Shown: positions 44,812 through 53,547 of the stretch, one piece after another
Position numbering within the stretch: position 1 is the first letter of the stretch
How the letters are laid out: every line of letters begins with the position of its first letter
Source of the DNA: Pseudomonas putida
GTDB lineage: Bacteria; Pseudomonadota; Gammaproteobacteria; Pseudomonadales; Pseudomonadaceae
Direction: 5' to 3'
Assembly: GCF_003228315.1 (NCBI RefSeq)
Contig: NZ_CP029693.1
Span: 2,675,501 to 2,739,500, forward strand
Length of the DNA stretch: 64,000 nucleotides
Translations under genes and position numbers: made by a program
Notes under the pieces: model-generated
The model's database searches: none
What the model saw: the letters and a program-made list of their open reading frames with translations, nothing else
What the model was told of the DNA's origin: nothing

Positions 44812-45941
44812 ACGGTTTCCCCCAGTACATGGTTTTTATACCAGAGGTGCTGCTGAACGATATGGGCCTCGTATTCTCCGTGCATAAACCGACGCGAATG
44901 AGCTCCCAGGCCATCCTGCAAGCGCTCAAGGACAACAGTATCCTCCGCGATAACCGTCCGTTCCCCACGAATGAGCGTCGATAGCAACGCTGTGAAGTCT
45001 GTACGTTCATCCTTTCGCGTTGCCGTCATCATCCACAGGTGGTAATCGGTGACGCCTGGCGATACCGGGTCGTATTGCTGCAGTAGAAAGTGCTCACCCT
45101 TCACACTACAAAAGTTCACATTAGGGTATATAAACCAGTTGTAGTAGGCATGGTCATTACCGTACTTATCACACAACGAGGCAAACCAGTTCTCATAAGG
45201 CTTGATCGAAGCTTTCGTATTATAACTTAGAGACTCGAGCCCAGGAGCCACGCCTGCGTCTATTAGCTGTAGCACCTTGGAAGGTTCTAGAGACTCCACA
45301 ACAGGAAGCTCTTTCACCATCTGGCTCATTGCAGGCATAAAAGTTTTAGAGTGAACGAAAGGCACATGGTTATAGTCTTTGACGTTCTCCATATTCAACT
45401 TCCAGTTATATCTGACTCGATGACAACTGTAAATTATCTGGGAGTCCAAAAAAGACGACACTTCTTGCAATTGCTCGAGAAAATTCTCGGAAAACTGTTC
45501 CGTCAACGCGATCGGATTTTCCGAAAAATTAATAAAAAGCAACTGCCCTACTTCTTCCACTTGCAGCTTCTTCAGGCAAATTTTCTCTCGCTCTGCCGCA
45601 CTGAACTGATAAAGCCCATCATTTGGCATACCACGAAGCTCGCCCTCAGCCCCGAAAGACCACGCGTGATAAGGGCAGACCAATGGGCGCTTGCCAGCGT
45701 TGCTGGTCTGAATGGGCGATAGCCGATGCGGGCATTCATTGACGAAGGCACGAATACCGGCCTCGGTCCGCTGAACAAGAATCGGTGTACCTGCAACCTT
45801 TCGAGTAAAGAACTGGTTACGCTCGCGCACCATCGAGCTGAAACCGACAAAGCTCCACAACTTGCCAAAAAGCTTCGCGCGTTCCAGCGTGAGCGTTTCT
45901 TCACTGATGTAGTGCTTTCCATCCAAAGCATGACGCGGCAT
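44808..45941 (-). CDS. Rieske non-haem iron oxygenase, alpha-subunit type
   Basis: A 377-residue protein. The N-terminal Rieske domain has C70-P-H72 and C89-P-Y-H92 for the 2Fe-2S cluster. The C-terminal catalytic domain has the mononuclear iron motif ENVKDYNHVPFVH (Asp-x2-His-x4-His). Such enzymes hydroxylate, demethylate or desaturate. No reductase or ferredoxin is nearby, so it must borrow one. The ATG at 45941 is preferred, with GGGTAAG 5 bases upstream; a GTG at 45974 is possible. Its substrate is presumably the sugar or its acyl chain. Confidence 0.85.
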   Translation of the reverse strand: MPRHALDGKHYISEETLTLERAKLFGKLWSFVGFSSMVRERNQFFTRKVAGTPILVQRTEAGIRAFVNECPHRLSPIQTSNAGKRPLVCPYHAWSFGAEGELRGMPNDGLYQFSAAEREKICLKKLQVEEVGQLLFINFSENPIALTEQFSENFLEQLQEVSSFLDSQIIYSCHRVRYNWKLNMENVKDYNHVPFVHSKTFMPAMSQMVKELPVVESLEPSKVLQLIDAGVAPGLESLSYNTKASIKPYENWFASLCDKYGNDHAYYNWFIYPNVNFCSVKGEHFLLQQYDPVSPGVTDYHLWMMTATRKDERTDFTALLSTLIRGERTVIAEDTVVLERLQDGLGAHSRRFMHGEYEAHIVQQHLWYKNHVLGETV

Positions 45942-45993
45942 AAAACTTACCCGTAAAGATTCTTGACCAGCCACCGCGGACCCGAGGCTTTTA

Positions 45994-46629
45994 TCACTTC
46001 TTGTTGAATATCACTCGTGCCGGGTTACCGACCACCGTCGCTCCCGCCGGGACATCATTGAAAACCACTGCCCCCATACCAATCACGGCGTCTTCACCTA
46101 CGCTGACGCCACGGGCGATCATGGCCCCGGAGTTGATGACTACCCTGTTTCCGACCTTTACATAGCCTGCCAACAGACACCTGGGCGCGATATGAACGTA
46201 ATCGCCAATAACGACGTCATGACCGATCATGGTTTCCTGATCGATAAACCCGTAATCGCCCATCTTGCTGTCAACGCCGCAAGTAACGTCATAACCAAAA
46301 AAAGTCGGCCCCCAACTGCTACGGGCACCTAATTGGCAGCGCGTTCGGATATCAACAAACTTTGCACCTTTGTCGAGCAGGAGCTTCACCTGCTTTTGAC
46401 GGCTCGATGGATCGCCAATGGCGACAACGAACAAGTGAGCTGGCTCGGGCTCAAAGTGCTCGGGATAGCCTAACCAGGGGTAATACAGAGACTCAGAAAC
46501 TACTTCGGGGCCTCTTTCGTCAACAAAACCGCCAATCACCCAATCGATACCGTGGGAGTAGTCAACCTGTAGTTGGGCCAATACCTGACGCCCAAGCCCG
46601 CCGGCGCCCAAAATAATTAACTTCTTCAT
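45994..46629 (-). CDS. NeuD/PglD-family sugar O- or N-acyltransferase
   Basis: A 211-residue protein with an N-terminal nucleotide-sugar-binding Rossmann unit (KKLIILGAGGLGRQVLAQL) and a C-terminal left-handed beta-helix. It keeps the catalytic histidine in ETMIGHDVVIGDYVHIAPR and ends with the usual GMGAVVFNDVPAGATVVGNPARV. By analogy with PglD and VioB it would acylate the 4-amino group of a dideoxy sugar. AAGGAG lies 7 bases before the ATG at 46629. It is probably the working acyltransferase of the island. Confidence 0.85.
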   Translation of the reverse strand: MKKLIILGAGGLGRQVLAQLQVDYSHGIDWVIGGFVDERGPEVVSESLYYPWLGYPEHFEPEPAHLFVVAIGDPSSRQKQVKLLLDKGAKFVDIRTRCQLGARSSWGPTFFGYDVTCGVDSKMGDYGFIDQETMIGHDVVIGDYVHIAPRCLLAGYVKVGNRVVINSGAMIARGVSVGEDAVIGMGAVVFNDVPAGATVVGNPARVIFNKK

Positions 46630-46648
46630 GCCCAAGCTCCTTCGGCCC

Positions 46649-47416
46649 CTAACTGATCGTTAGTCCACCGTCCATCACCAGTGTTGTACCTGTTACCCAA
46701 CGGCTGGCACTTGAGAGCATGAAGATCGCGGCGTTGGCGATATCCTCAGGTTTGCCAAAGCCCAAAGGATGATCTTCAAGTTTCTGCTCCATGGAGACCA
46801 TTTTGGCTGCAGCGTCAAATAGCGGTGTTTCGACCAATGAAGGCGACAAGCAGTTGACGCGAATGCGCCGCTTGACGACCTCCATTGCCAGACACCGTGA
46901 CATGGCAATCAAGGCCGCTTTTGTTCCGGAGTAAGCGCCGACTCCGGGCACGCCGATGTGGGCAGCGATAGAGGCAATAAACAAAATTGATCCATCAACA
47001 GCCATCAGGTTGCGCTTCAATATGCCCTGACTAAGCAACATGGGAGCCTCGACGTTGATAGCTTGAACCTCTCTTAAATGGGTCTCGCTCATCATACGGG
47101 TCGGACAAAGCCGGGAAATGCCTGCGCTATGGACCAGACCATGGATCTCTGAATCAAGTGCCTTCACTACCGCTTCGCGCTCGGCAGCAACAACCAAGTC
47201 AGCCTCAATCATTCGATGAGGCAAATCCGAAATGCTCAGCAGCCCTTCAAACGTTTTTGCCAAACGATCCTGGTCACGGCCCGTGATGATTAGTTCTGCG
47301 CCCATGCGGGCGCAACTCAACGCAATGGCTTGCCCCAAACCGGAACTTGCGCCGGTTACCAACACGCGCTTGCCCGCCAAGCTAAACGGATTAAAACCGG
47401 TATCGGCACTCACCAC
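46649..47416 (-). CDS. Short-chain dehydrogenase/reductase (3-oxoacyl-ACP reductase-like)
   Basis: A 255-residue SDR with cofactor motif VLVTGASSGLGQAIA, active-site YSGTK and catalytic Ser in LFIASIAAH. The C-terminus GTTLVMDGGLTIS is standard for FabG-like proteins. No ATG fits; GTG codons at 47416 and 47413 follow GGAG at 6 and 9 bases, and an in-frame TTG is at 47428. Next to a KAS III and an ACP it could reduce a 3-oxoacyl-ACP to the 3-hydroxy form, like VioR in P. syringae. A role on the sugar is the alternative. Confidence 0.82.
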   Translation of the reverse strand: MVSADTGFNPFSLAGKRVLVTGASSGLGQAIALSCARMGAELIITGRDQDRLAKTFEGLLSISDLPHRMIEADLVVAAEREAVVKALDSEIHGLVHSAGISRLCPTRMMSETHLREVQAINVEAPMLLSQGILKRNLMAVDGSILFIASIAAHIGVPGVGAYSGTKAALIAMSRCLAMEVVKRRIRVNCLSPSLVETPLFDAAAKMVSMEQKLEDHPLGFGKPEDIANAAIFMLSSASRWVTGTTLVMDGGLTIS

Positions 47417-47458
47417 CGCATTCTCCAACTAGTGTTAACAGGTACTTTTAAGGAAACT

Positions 47459-48499
47459 TCAGGATTCGATCAGATCAGGAAACTTCGCCCCGTCGATATC
47501 GATCAAGCAGGTGCCCCATGACAAGCCGATACCGAACCCCGACATCAAGACGCGCTTGGGCCCATCTTCAAGCTGCTTGTTGATTCGAGCGGTCATGGTT
47601 ACGGGCAAAGAAGCGCCACTTGTATTACCGAAATCACGCAAGGTGGAGGGAACTTTTTCTGCCGGAAGTGCCAGTTTCTTGCGGATGGTTTCATTAATCA
47701 TCCGATTGGCCTGGTGGAAAATGAAATAGTCCACTTCTTCTTTCGAAGCATTTGCGTATTCGAGCAGTTTCTCTACCGCAGGAGGAACTCGCTGAGTCGA
47801 GAAACTCAAGACGGCTGTGCCATCGAGCTGAAGATCGACACTGCGCCGCCAGTGATCGTTTTCGTTCTCGCGGTATGGCATCAGGTGTTGAATACCAACG
47901 GGTTCGCGATGGCCGCCTACGGGCAATATGATTGCCTTGTGGCCGCTGCCGTCGCTGTTCAAATCAAAGTACATCGGCGGCGCGTCAGCACAGAACTCCA
48001 TAGCCGTCGCGGTGCCTGCATCGGAGAAAATCGGGTCGTTCATACTGGCACCGCGATCTCCGACCAGAACGAGCCCTTTCTTCACCCCGCCAGCCGCAAT
48101 CATTGACCCGAGCAGATGCAAGGCGAATGGGTAACCCGAGCACCCCAGGTTGACATCAAAGGCCAGGGTCGTATGCGCCAGGCCCAAACGATCCTGAAGA
48201 ATGATTGCAGTGGCAGGCGCGAGGTAGTCCGGCGACTGGGTCACAACAATCAGCGCATCAACTTCCTCGCGCTTCCATTCCAGACTTTCCAACAATTTTT
48301 CCGCGGCATCAAAAGCCAAATCGGAAAAACACTGCCACTCCTGTGCTAGCCGCCGAAATTCGATACCGATATTACGGACCAGCCTCTCGCGCTCTGGGCG
48401 AAGTTGTGGTTTGCAATCAGTCAGGTTGGAAATAACGCGTGTGGGGACGCAGGTTGCCATTCCAGCGAAACGCACGGATTTCAACGTAGCAAGTGGCAT
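47459..48499 (-). CDS. 3-oxoacyl-ACP synthase III (FabH-like)
   Basis: A 346-residue KAS III-type condensing enzyme with an intact Cys-His-Asn triad: Cys120 (DVNLGCSGYPFAL), His262 (YFIFHQANRM) and Asn292 (DFGNTSGASLP). It would condense a short acyl-CoA with malonyl-ACP. It lies 5 bases after the ACP gene, so the two probably form an acyl-building unit. Its context is sugar biosynthesis, not the fab cluster, so housekeeping FabH is unlikely. Confidence 0.87.
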   Translation of the reverse strand: MPLATLKSVRFAGMATCVPTRVISNLTDCKPQLRPERERLVRNIGIEFRRLAQEWQCFSDLAFDAAEKLLESLEWKREEVDALIVVTQSPDYLAPATAIILQDRLGLAHTTLAFDVNLGCSGYPFALHLLGSMIAAGGVKKGLVLVGDRGASMNDPIFSDAGTATAMEFCADAPPMYFDLNSDGSGHKAIILPVGGHREPVGIQHLMPYRENENDHWRRSVDLQLDGTAVLSFSTQRVPPAVEKLLEYANASKEEVDYFIFHQANRMINETIRKKLALPAEKVPSTLRDFGNTSGASLPVTMTARINKQLEDGPKRVLMSGFGIGLSWGTCLIDIDGAKFPDLIES

Positions 48500-48504
48500 A
48501 TCGA

Positions 48505-48726
48505 CTAACCTAGCAAGTTATAAAGATCACCGACAGTGACAGCCTTTTCCAGGTCATCCCCAGTGATTACTTTCTGGTATTCCATGTCAAACATGACGAT
48601 AACACCCAATGCCGCCAGAGAGTCCCACTCAGGCAGATTGCGCAGTTCGGATTCCATCGTCACTTCAACCGGTGTTTGAAAATCGGTGGCAGACAGGAAG
48701 TTTTCAATAAATTGTTCTTGGCTCAT
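48505..48726 (-). CDS. Acyl carrier protein
   Basis: A 73-residue acidic protein with the phosphopantetheine attachment site at Ser36 (LPEWDSLAALGVIV). It is a specialised ACP, not the primary AcpP, whose motif is DSLD. It has GGAG 7 bases before the ATG. It is followed directly by the KAS III gene, which supports the idea of a dedicated acyl donor for the sugar acyltransferase. Confidence 0.88.
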   Translation of the reverse strand: MSQEQFIENFLSATDFQTPVEVTMESELRNLPEWDSLAALGVIVMFDMEYQKVITGDDLEKAVTVGDLYNLLG

Positions 48727-48825
48727 CTTACAGCTCCATCAAATAATAAACTGCAGCAAAACATTCTTTTATCTCCCAGGAAACAGCACGTTCAAATGCC
48801 TAACCCACTCGAACAAAATGAACAA

Positions 48826-49938
48826 TCAGCCACCACCCGTGCGAATGATTGACACGATCTTCTTGACATCCGCCAACTCAAGACCAGGATAAATCGGCAG
48901 ACAAATAATTTTCCCTGCCACTTCCTCAGCATTGCTTAACGGATGTCGACGCAACTCCGCCATTTCTTTATACACTGACAACTCGGTAATCAGCGGATAG
49001 AAATAGCGACGCGCAAATATATTGTGTTTTTGTAGCAAGTGATAAAGCTGATCACGTGTAAGCCCGTACTCTTCCCCTACCAAAATGGGGAAATAGGCGT
49101 AGTTCGAAACTTGCGATGGCACAGGCGATTTCAATTCGATCCCGGGTATTGACCCCAGTTGCTCGCGATAGGAGTGATCGATTTCCTTGCGCTGCTGCAG
49201 GGCGTGATCAATATGCTGTAACTGCAAGAGCCCAAACGCGGAGTTAAGCTCACTCATTTTCCCGTTGATACCGCAGGTCACTACCGTGACCTCATCAACG
49301 AAACCGAAATTTCTCAACTGATCCACGTACAACTTGGTTTCTGCATCAGGACTGATAATGGCCCCGCCCTCAAACGTATTAAATACCTTGGTGGCATGCA
49401 GGCTTAAAACACTGAGGTCGCCATGGCGCAGAATACTGCCGCCCTTATCCTGCACGCCAAAGGCATGCGCTGCATCGTAAATAACCCGCAAGCCATGCTT
49501 ATCGGCAATACGCTGGATCGCCTCGACATCACAGGCGTTACCATAACAATGCACCGGCATAATGGCGGTCGTGTGCTCAGTGATGGCGCGTTCTATTTGA
49601 TCTGGATCAATATTAAAGGTTTGCGGATTGATATCGACAAACACTGGAGTCAGTCGATTCCAGACTAATGCATGGGCCGTGGCGGCAAAGGAATAAGGGG
49701 TGGTGATAACCTCCCCGGTCACCTGCAAGGCTTGCAGCGCCGTAATCAACGCCAGCGTACCGTTGGTGAATAACGACAGATGCCCTACACCCAAGTAACG
49801 AGCCAATGCCTGCTCTAATTCCTGGTGAAAGGGGCCGTTATTGGTCAGCCGCTTGCTATGCCATATCTGCTCGAGATAGGGAATAAACTCTTCCAATGGC
49901 GGCAAGAGCGGACTGGTAACCGAGATTATTTTTTCCAT
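48826..49938 (-). CDS. DegT/DnrJ/EryC1-family sugar aminotransferase (VioA-like)
   Basis: A 370-residue PLP enzyme with the PLP lysine Lys184 (SLHATKVFNTFEGGAI), Asp155 (YDAAHAFG) and the N-terminal HSKRLTNNGPFHQELE segment. It fits enzymes that aminate the 4-keto group of dTDP-4-keto-6-deoxyglucose, such as VioA. It is the first gene of the island, preceded by a sigma-54 element. No rmlA or rmlB is in the window, so the nucleotide sugar must come from elsewhere. VioA is the best guess; close relatives aminate other positions. Confidence 0.85.
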   Translation of the reverse strand: MEKIISVTSPLLPPLEEFIPYLEQIWHSKRLTNNGPFHQELEQALARYLGVGHLSLFTNGTLALITALQALQVTGEVITTPYSFAATAHALVWNRLTPVFVDINPQTFNIDPDQIERAITEHTTAIMPVHCYGNACDVEAIQRIADKHGLRVIYDAAHAFGVQDKGGSILRHGDLSVLSLHATKVFNTFEGGAIISPDAETKLYVDQLRNFGFVDEVTVVTCGINGKMSELNSAFGLLQLQHIDHALQQRKEIDHSYREQLGSIPGIELKSPVPSQVSNYAYFPILVGEEYGLTRDQLYHLLQKHNIFARRYFYPLITELSVYKEMAELRRHPLSNAEEVAGKIICLPIYPGLELADVKKIVSIIRTGGG

Positions 49939-50068
49939 GCAGTATTATTTCTTGTCGGACCACGCATCCCACAGAGGAATTGAATTCCCCACCGCAACTC
50001 CAGGCCATATCTGGCAGAGGCTGCGAAGTCAAAAAAATAGCTATTTCCCGGACCCCACTCACTAGCAA

Positions 50069-50084
50069 AGCAATAATCCGGCCA
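50069..50084 (-). promoter_or_regulatory. Candidate sigma-54 promoter of the glycan island
   Basis: On the minus strand it reads TGGCCGGATTATTGCT. TGGC and TTGC are 7 bases apart, so GG and GC are exactly 10 apart, the canonical -24/-12 geometry. It lies 131 bases upstream of the aminotransferase ATG and 43 bases downstream of the flhB stop. It would make the island an RpoN-dependent flagellar unit. The rest of the 188-base gap between flhB and the island has no gene. Confidence 0.6.
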
Positions 50085-50126
50085 AAATCTGAAGATATTG
50101 GGTAGCCACCCCAAAAGGTTTCCACC

Positions 50127-51263
50127 TCAAGCATCACGCCTAAGGTCTGGCGGAATCGGCAGATCATCCTTGAGCGGCTCCGGCCGCTTGCCCTTGCCCG
50201 CCTTGTACTGACGAATCTGATAGACATACGCCAGCACCTGAGCAACGGCGAGGTACAGGCCGCCCGGAATTTCCTGCTCCAGCTCGGTGGAGTAATAAAT
50301 CGACCGCGCCAGCGCCGGGGACTCCAGCAGCAGGATCTCGTTGGCTGCCGCAATCTCACGAATCTTCAACGCCAAAAAGTCGCTGCCCTTGGCGATCAGC
50401 ATCGGCGCGCCGCCCTTGTCCGGGTCGTACTTGAGCGCCACGGCATAGTGGGTCGGGTTGGTGATGACCACGTCGGCCTCGGGTACCGCCGCCATCATCC
50501 GGCGCTGGGAGATCTCGCGCTGTACCTGACGAATCCGTTGCTTGACCTCAGGCCGACCTTCCTGGTCCTTGTGCTCGTCTTTGATTTCCTGCTTGGTCAT
50601 CTTCAGCTTCTTGATGCTTTCCCACAGCTGGATCGGTACGTCCACGGCGGCGATGATGATCAGACCGCAGGCCATCCACAGCGTGCTCCAGCCAACCACC
50701 TGCAGACTGTGAGTGATCGCCCGGTCCAGCGGCTCGTGGGCGATGCGCAGCAGGTCGTCAATGTCCGACGACAGCACCACAAGAGCCACGAACAGGACGA
50801 TGAAAAATTTCGCCAGGGCCTTCAACAACTCAGCCACGGACTTGGTCGAGAACATGCGCTTGAGACCGGCGCCGGGGTTCATCCGGCTGAACTTGGGCGC
50901 CATGGTGCCGGCGGAGAACAGCCAGCCACCCAGGGAAATCGGGCCGATCAGCGCGGCCAGCAGCAAGGTGATCATCACCGGCTGAATCGCCAGCAAGGCG
51001 ATTTTCCCGGAATGCAGCAGGAAGATGCCCATCGAGCGCTGGTCCAGCACCACGTCCCGGGACAGGGAGAAGTTCAGGCGCATCAGGTCCATCATTTCCT
51101 GCGCAAGGGCACCGCCGAAAATCAGCAGCGCACTGGCACCGGCGAGCATGATCGCCAGGGTATTGAGTTCCTTGGAACGGGCGATCTCACCCTTCTCACG
51201 GGCGTCCTTTTTCTTTTTCTCCGTGGGGTCTTCTGTTTTGTCTTCGCTATCACTCTCAGACAT
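50127..51263 (-). CDS. flhB: FlhB, flagellar export switch protein
   Basis: A 378-residue protein with four membrane segments in the N-terminal part and a cytoplasmic C-terminal domain. The autocleavage motif NPTH is present (VVITNPTHYAVALKYDP). Cleavage switches export from hook to filament substrates, with FliK. It is 3 bases downstream of fliR. The N-terminus is highly charged (SESDSEDKTEDPTEKKKKD), as usual. Confidence 0.96.
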   Translation of the reverse strand: MSESDSEDKTEDPTEKKKKDAREKGEIARSKELNTLAIMLAGASALLIFGGALAQEMMDLMRLNFSLSRDVVLDQRSMGIFLLHSGKIALLAIQPVMITLLLAALIGPISLGGWLFSAGTMAPKFSRMNPGAGLKRMFSTKSVAELLKALAKFFIVLFVALVVLSSDIDDLLRIAHEPLDRAITHSLQVVGWSTLWMACGLIIIAAVDVPIQLWESIKKLKMTKQEIKDEHKDQEGRPEVKQRIRQVQREISQRRMMAAVPEADVVITNPTHYAVALKYDPDKGGAPMLIAKGSDFLALKIREIAAANEILLLESPALARSIYYSTELEQEIPGGLYLAVAQVLAYVYQIRQYKAGKGKRPEPLKDDLPIPPDLRRDA

Positions 51264-51266
51264 GGC

Positions 51267-52052
51267 TCAGCTCGCCCTCGCCAGTTCGCGTAAAAACTGC
51301 AGGGCCTCGGTGGCCAGCGGTTGATACTGATTGAGAATGTCCGCCAGACCGACCCACATGATGAACATGCCGAGCACCAGGGTCAGCGGGAAGCCGATGG
51401 AGAAAATGTTCAATTGCGGCGCCGCCCGGGTCATCACGCCAAACGCGATGTTGACCACCAGCAGCGCGGTGATCGCCGGCAGCACCAGTACCAGCGCCGC
51501 ACCCAGCACCCAACCCAGCTTGCCGGCCAGCTCCCAGTAGTGGTTGGTCATCAGCCCACTGCCCACCGGCAGCGTGGTGAAGCTCTCGGTGAGCACCTCG
51601 AACACCACCAGATGGCCATTCATCGCCAGGAACATCAGGGTCACCAGCATGGTGAAGAACTGCCCGATCACCGCCACCGACACCCCGTTGGTCGGGTCGA
51701 CCATCGAGGCGAAACCCATGCCCATCTGGATCGCGAGGATCTGCCCCGCCACCACGAAGGCCTGGAAGAACAGTTGCAGGGAGAAACCGAGGATCGCGCC
51801 AATCAGAATCTGCTCGCCAATCAGCATCCACCCGCTCAGCGCCAGGGCATTGACCGGCGGCATGGGCGGCAGGCTGGGAGCGAGCACCACGGTGATGGCC
51901 AGGGCGAAGTAAAGACGAATGCGCTTGGGCACCAGCGAGGTGCCGAACACCGGCATGACCATCAACAAGGCGCCGATGCGAAACAGCGGCAACATGAAGG
52001 CCGCGACCCAGGTACTGATCTGGGTATCTGTCAGTTGCAGCAGCGACGGCAT
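51267..52052 (-). CDS. fliR: FliR, flagellar export gate protein
   Basis: A 261-residue membrane protein with about six hydrophobic segments and the conserved GFSLQLFFQAFVVAGQILAIQMG region. It forms the FliPQR core channel of the export apparatus. It lies between fliQ (3-base gap) and flhB. Confidence 0.95.
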   Translation of the reverse strand: MPSLLQLTDTQISTWVAAFMLPLFRIGALLMVMPVFGTSLVPKRIRLYFALAITVVLAPSLPPMPPVNALALSGWMLIGEQILIGAILGFSLQLFFQAFVVAGQILAIQMGMGFASMVDPTNGVSVAVIGQFFTMLVTLMFLAMNGHLVVFEVLTESFTTLPVGSGLMTNHYWELAGKLGWVLGAALVLVLPAITALLVVNIAFGVMTRAAPQLNIFSIGFPLTLVLGMFIMWVGLADILNQYQPLATEALQFLRELARAS

Positions 52053-52055
52053 GGT

Positions 52056-52325
52056 TTAGCCGATGACCTGCGGAATGCTGTGATACAGCTGCAGGATGTA
52101 CTCCATGAAAGTCTGTACCAGCCACGGGCCGGCCACGATCAGGGTCACCAGCATCACCAAAAGACGCGGCAGGAAGCTCAGGGTCTGTTCGTTGATCTGC
52201 GTGGCGGCCTGGAACATCGCCACGATCAGGCCCACCAGCAGGCTCGGGATCACCAGTACCGCGACCATCAGGGTGGTCAGCCACAAGGCTTCGCGGAAGA
52301 TGTCGACGGCGACTTCCGGCGTCAT
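52056..52325 (-). CDS. fliQ: FliQ, flagellar export gate protein
   Basis: An 89-residue protein with two membrane segments, starting [20 protein letters not shown] and containing [13 protein letters not shown] between them, both hallmarks of FliQ. The start overlaps the fliP stop by 4 bases. Confidence 0.95.
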   Translation of the reverse strand: MTPEVAVDIFREALWLTTLMVAVLVIPSLLVGLIVAMFQAATQINEQTLSFLPRLLVMLVTLIVAGPWLVQTFMEYILQLYHSIPQVIG

Positions 52326-53080
52326 GGCGAGACACCTCCGAAACTGCTGGCCAGGGTGCCGATGATCAGCGCCCAGCCGTCCACCAGCACGAACAGCATG
52401 ATTTTGAATGGCAGGGAAATGATCAACGGTGACAACATCATCATACCCATCGCCATGAGGATACTGGCCACCACCAGGTCGATGATCAGGAACGGAATGA
52501 AGATCATGAAACCGATCTGGAACGCGGTTTTAAGCTCCGAGGTCACGAACGCCGGTACCAGAATGGTCAGCGGCGCCTGATCGGGGGTCGCGATGTCGGT
52601 GCGCTTGGACAGGCGCATGAACAGCTCCAGATCGCTGGTGCGGGTCTGGGCGAGCATGAAGTCCTTGATCGGCACCTGGGCCTTGGCCACCGCATCCTGG
52701 GCGCTCATCTTTTCCGCCAGGTACGGCTGCAAGGCATCCTGGTTCACCCGGTCGAACACCGGAGCCATGATGAACAGGGTCAGGAACAGCGCCATGCCCG
52801 TGAGGATCTGGTTCGACGGTGTCTGCTGCAGGCCCAGGGCCTGACGCAGGATCGAGAAGACGATGATGATCCGGGTAAAGCTGGTCATCAGCATGACGAA
52901 CGCCGGGATGAAACTCAGCGCGGTCATGATCAGCAGGATTTGCAGGCTGACCGAATATTCCTGCGCGCCCTGAGCGTTGGTGCCCAGGGTGATGGCCGGA
53001 ATCGACAACGGATCGGCGGCGAACGCCAGCGGCGCAGCCAGCATCAGGGCCAGCGTCAAGACGATGCGTAACGCACCCAT
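52322..53080 (-). CDS. fliP: FliP, flagellar export gate protein
   Basis: A 252-residue protein with a cleavable N-terminal signal ([21 protein letters not shown]) and four further hydrophobic segments. The conserved [19 protein letters not shown] and [15 protein letters not shown] are present. The ATG at 53080 forms a TGATG junction with the fliO stop; a GTG one codon earlier is also possible. Confidence 0.95.
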   Translation of the reverse strand: MGALRIVLTLALMLAAPLAFAADPLSIPAITLGTNAQGAQEYSVSLQILLIMTALSFIPAFVMLMTSFTRIIIVFSILRQALGLQQTPSNQILTGMALFLTLFIMAPVFDRVNQDALQPYLAEKMSAQDAVAKAQVPIKDFMLAQTRTSDLELFMRLSKRTDIATPDQAPLTILVPAFVTSELKTAFQIGFMIFIPFLIIDLVVASILMAMGMMMLSPLIISLPFKIMLFVLVDGWALIIGTLASSFGGVSP

Positions 53081-53547
53081 CACTTCTTATCCTTCTGATC
53101 CTTGCCCAACAGCTCCATCAGGCGCTGGGCAAACTCGGGGGTGGCTTTCTCGGTGTTGCCCGGCACCTGCACCGGCTCCTTGAGCACATGCAGCGCGGTG
53201 ATGGTACCAGGGCTCAGGCCGAGCAGAATCTGCTCATTGCCCACTTGCACCAGCACCAGACGGTCGCGCGGGCCGAGCGCACGGGAGCCGACCAGTTCGA
53301 TCACCTGCCCTTTGCCCGCAGGTCCCGCCTGCTGGACCCGACGCAACAGCCAGGCGAGGAAGAAGATCAGCCCCACCACCAGCAACAAACCCAGCACCAG
53401 CTGGGTCAATTGCCCGGCCACGCCACTGCTGGCCATAGGCGCGGCAGCGGTCACGGCTGTCGTTGCGGCCGTCGTTGCAGCAGGTTCGGCAGCCAGCACG
53501 CTGAGCGGCAATACCAGCGCCGACAGAACACCCAGGAGCTTTTTCAC
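53080..53547 (-). CDS. fliO: FliO, flagellar export assembly protein
   Basis: A 155-residue protein with an N-terminal signal-like segment, a region rich in Ala and Thr, one membrane segment ([19 protein letters not shown]) and a cytoplasmic domain with [22 protein letters not shown]. It assists FliPQR assembly. It is directly adjacent to fliN. Confidence 0.94.
   Translation of the reverse strand: MKKLLGVLSALVLPLSVLAAEPAATTAATTAVTAAAPMASSGVAGQLTQLVLGLLLVVGLIFFLAWLLRRVQQAGPAGKGQVIELVGSRALGPRDRLVLVQVGNEQILLGLSPGTITALHVLKEPVQVPGNTEKATPEFAQRLMELLGKDQKDKK

Noticed and set aside
47459-48499. Housekeeping FabH of fatty acid synthesis
   Set aside because: It sits with a private ACP and sugar enzymes, and its sequence around the active site (GCSGYPFAL) and context differ from the fab cluster.
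49939-50126. Short open frame on the minus strand between flhB and the aminotransferase
   Set aside because: The frame has no recognisable ribosome site or family, and the region is better explained as promoter and leader of the island.
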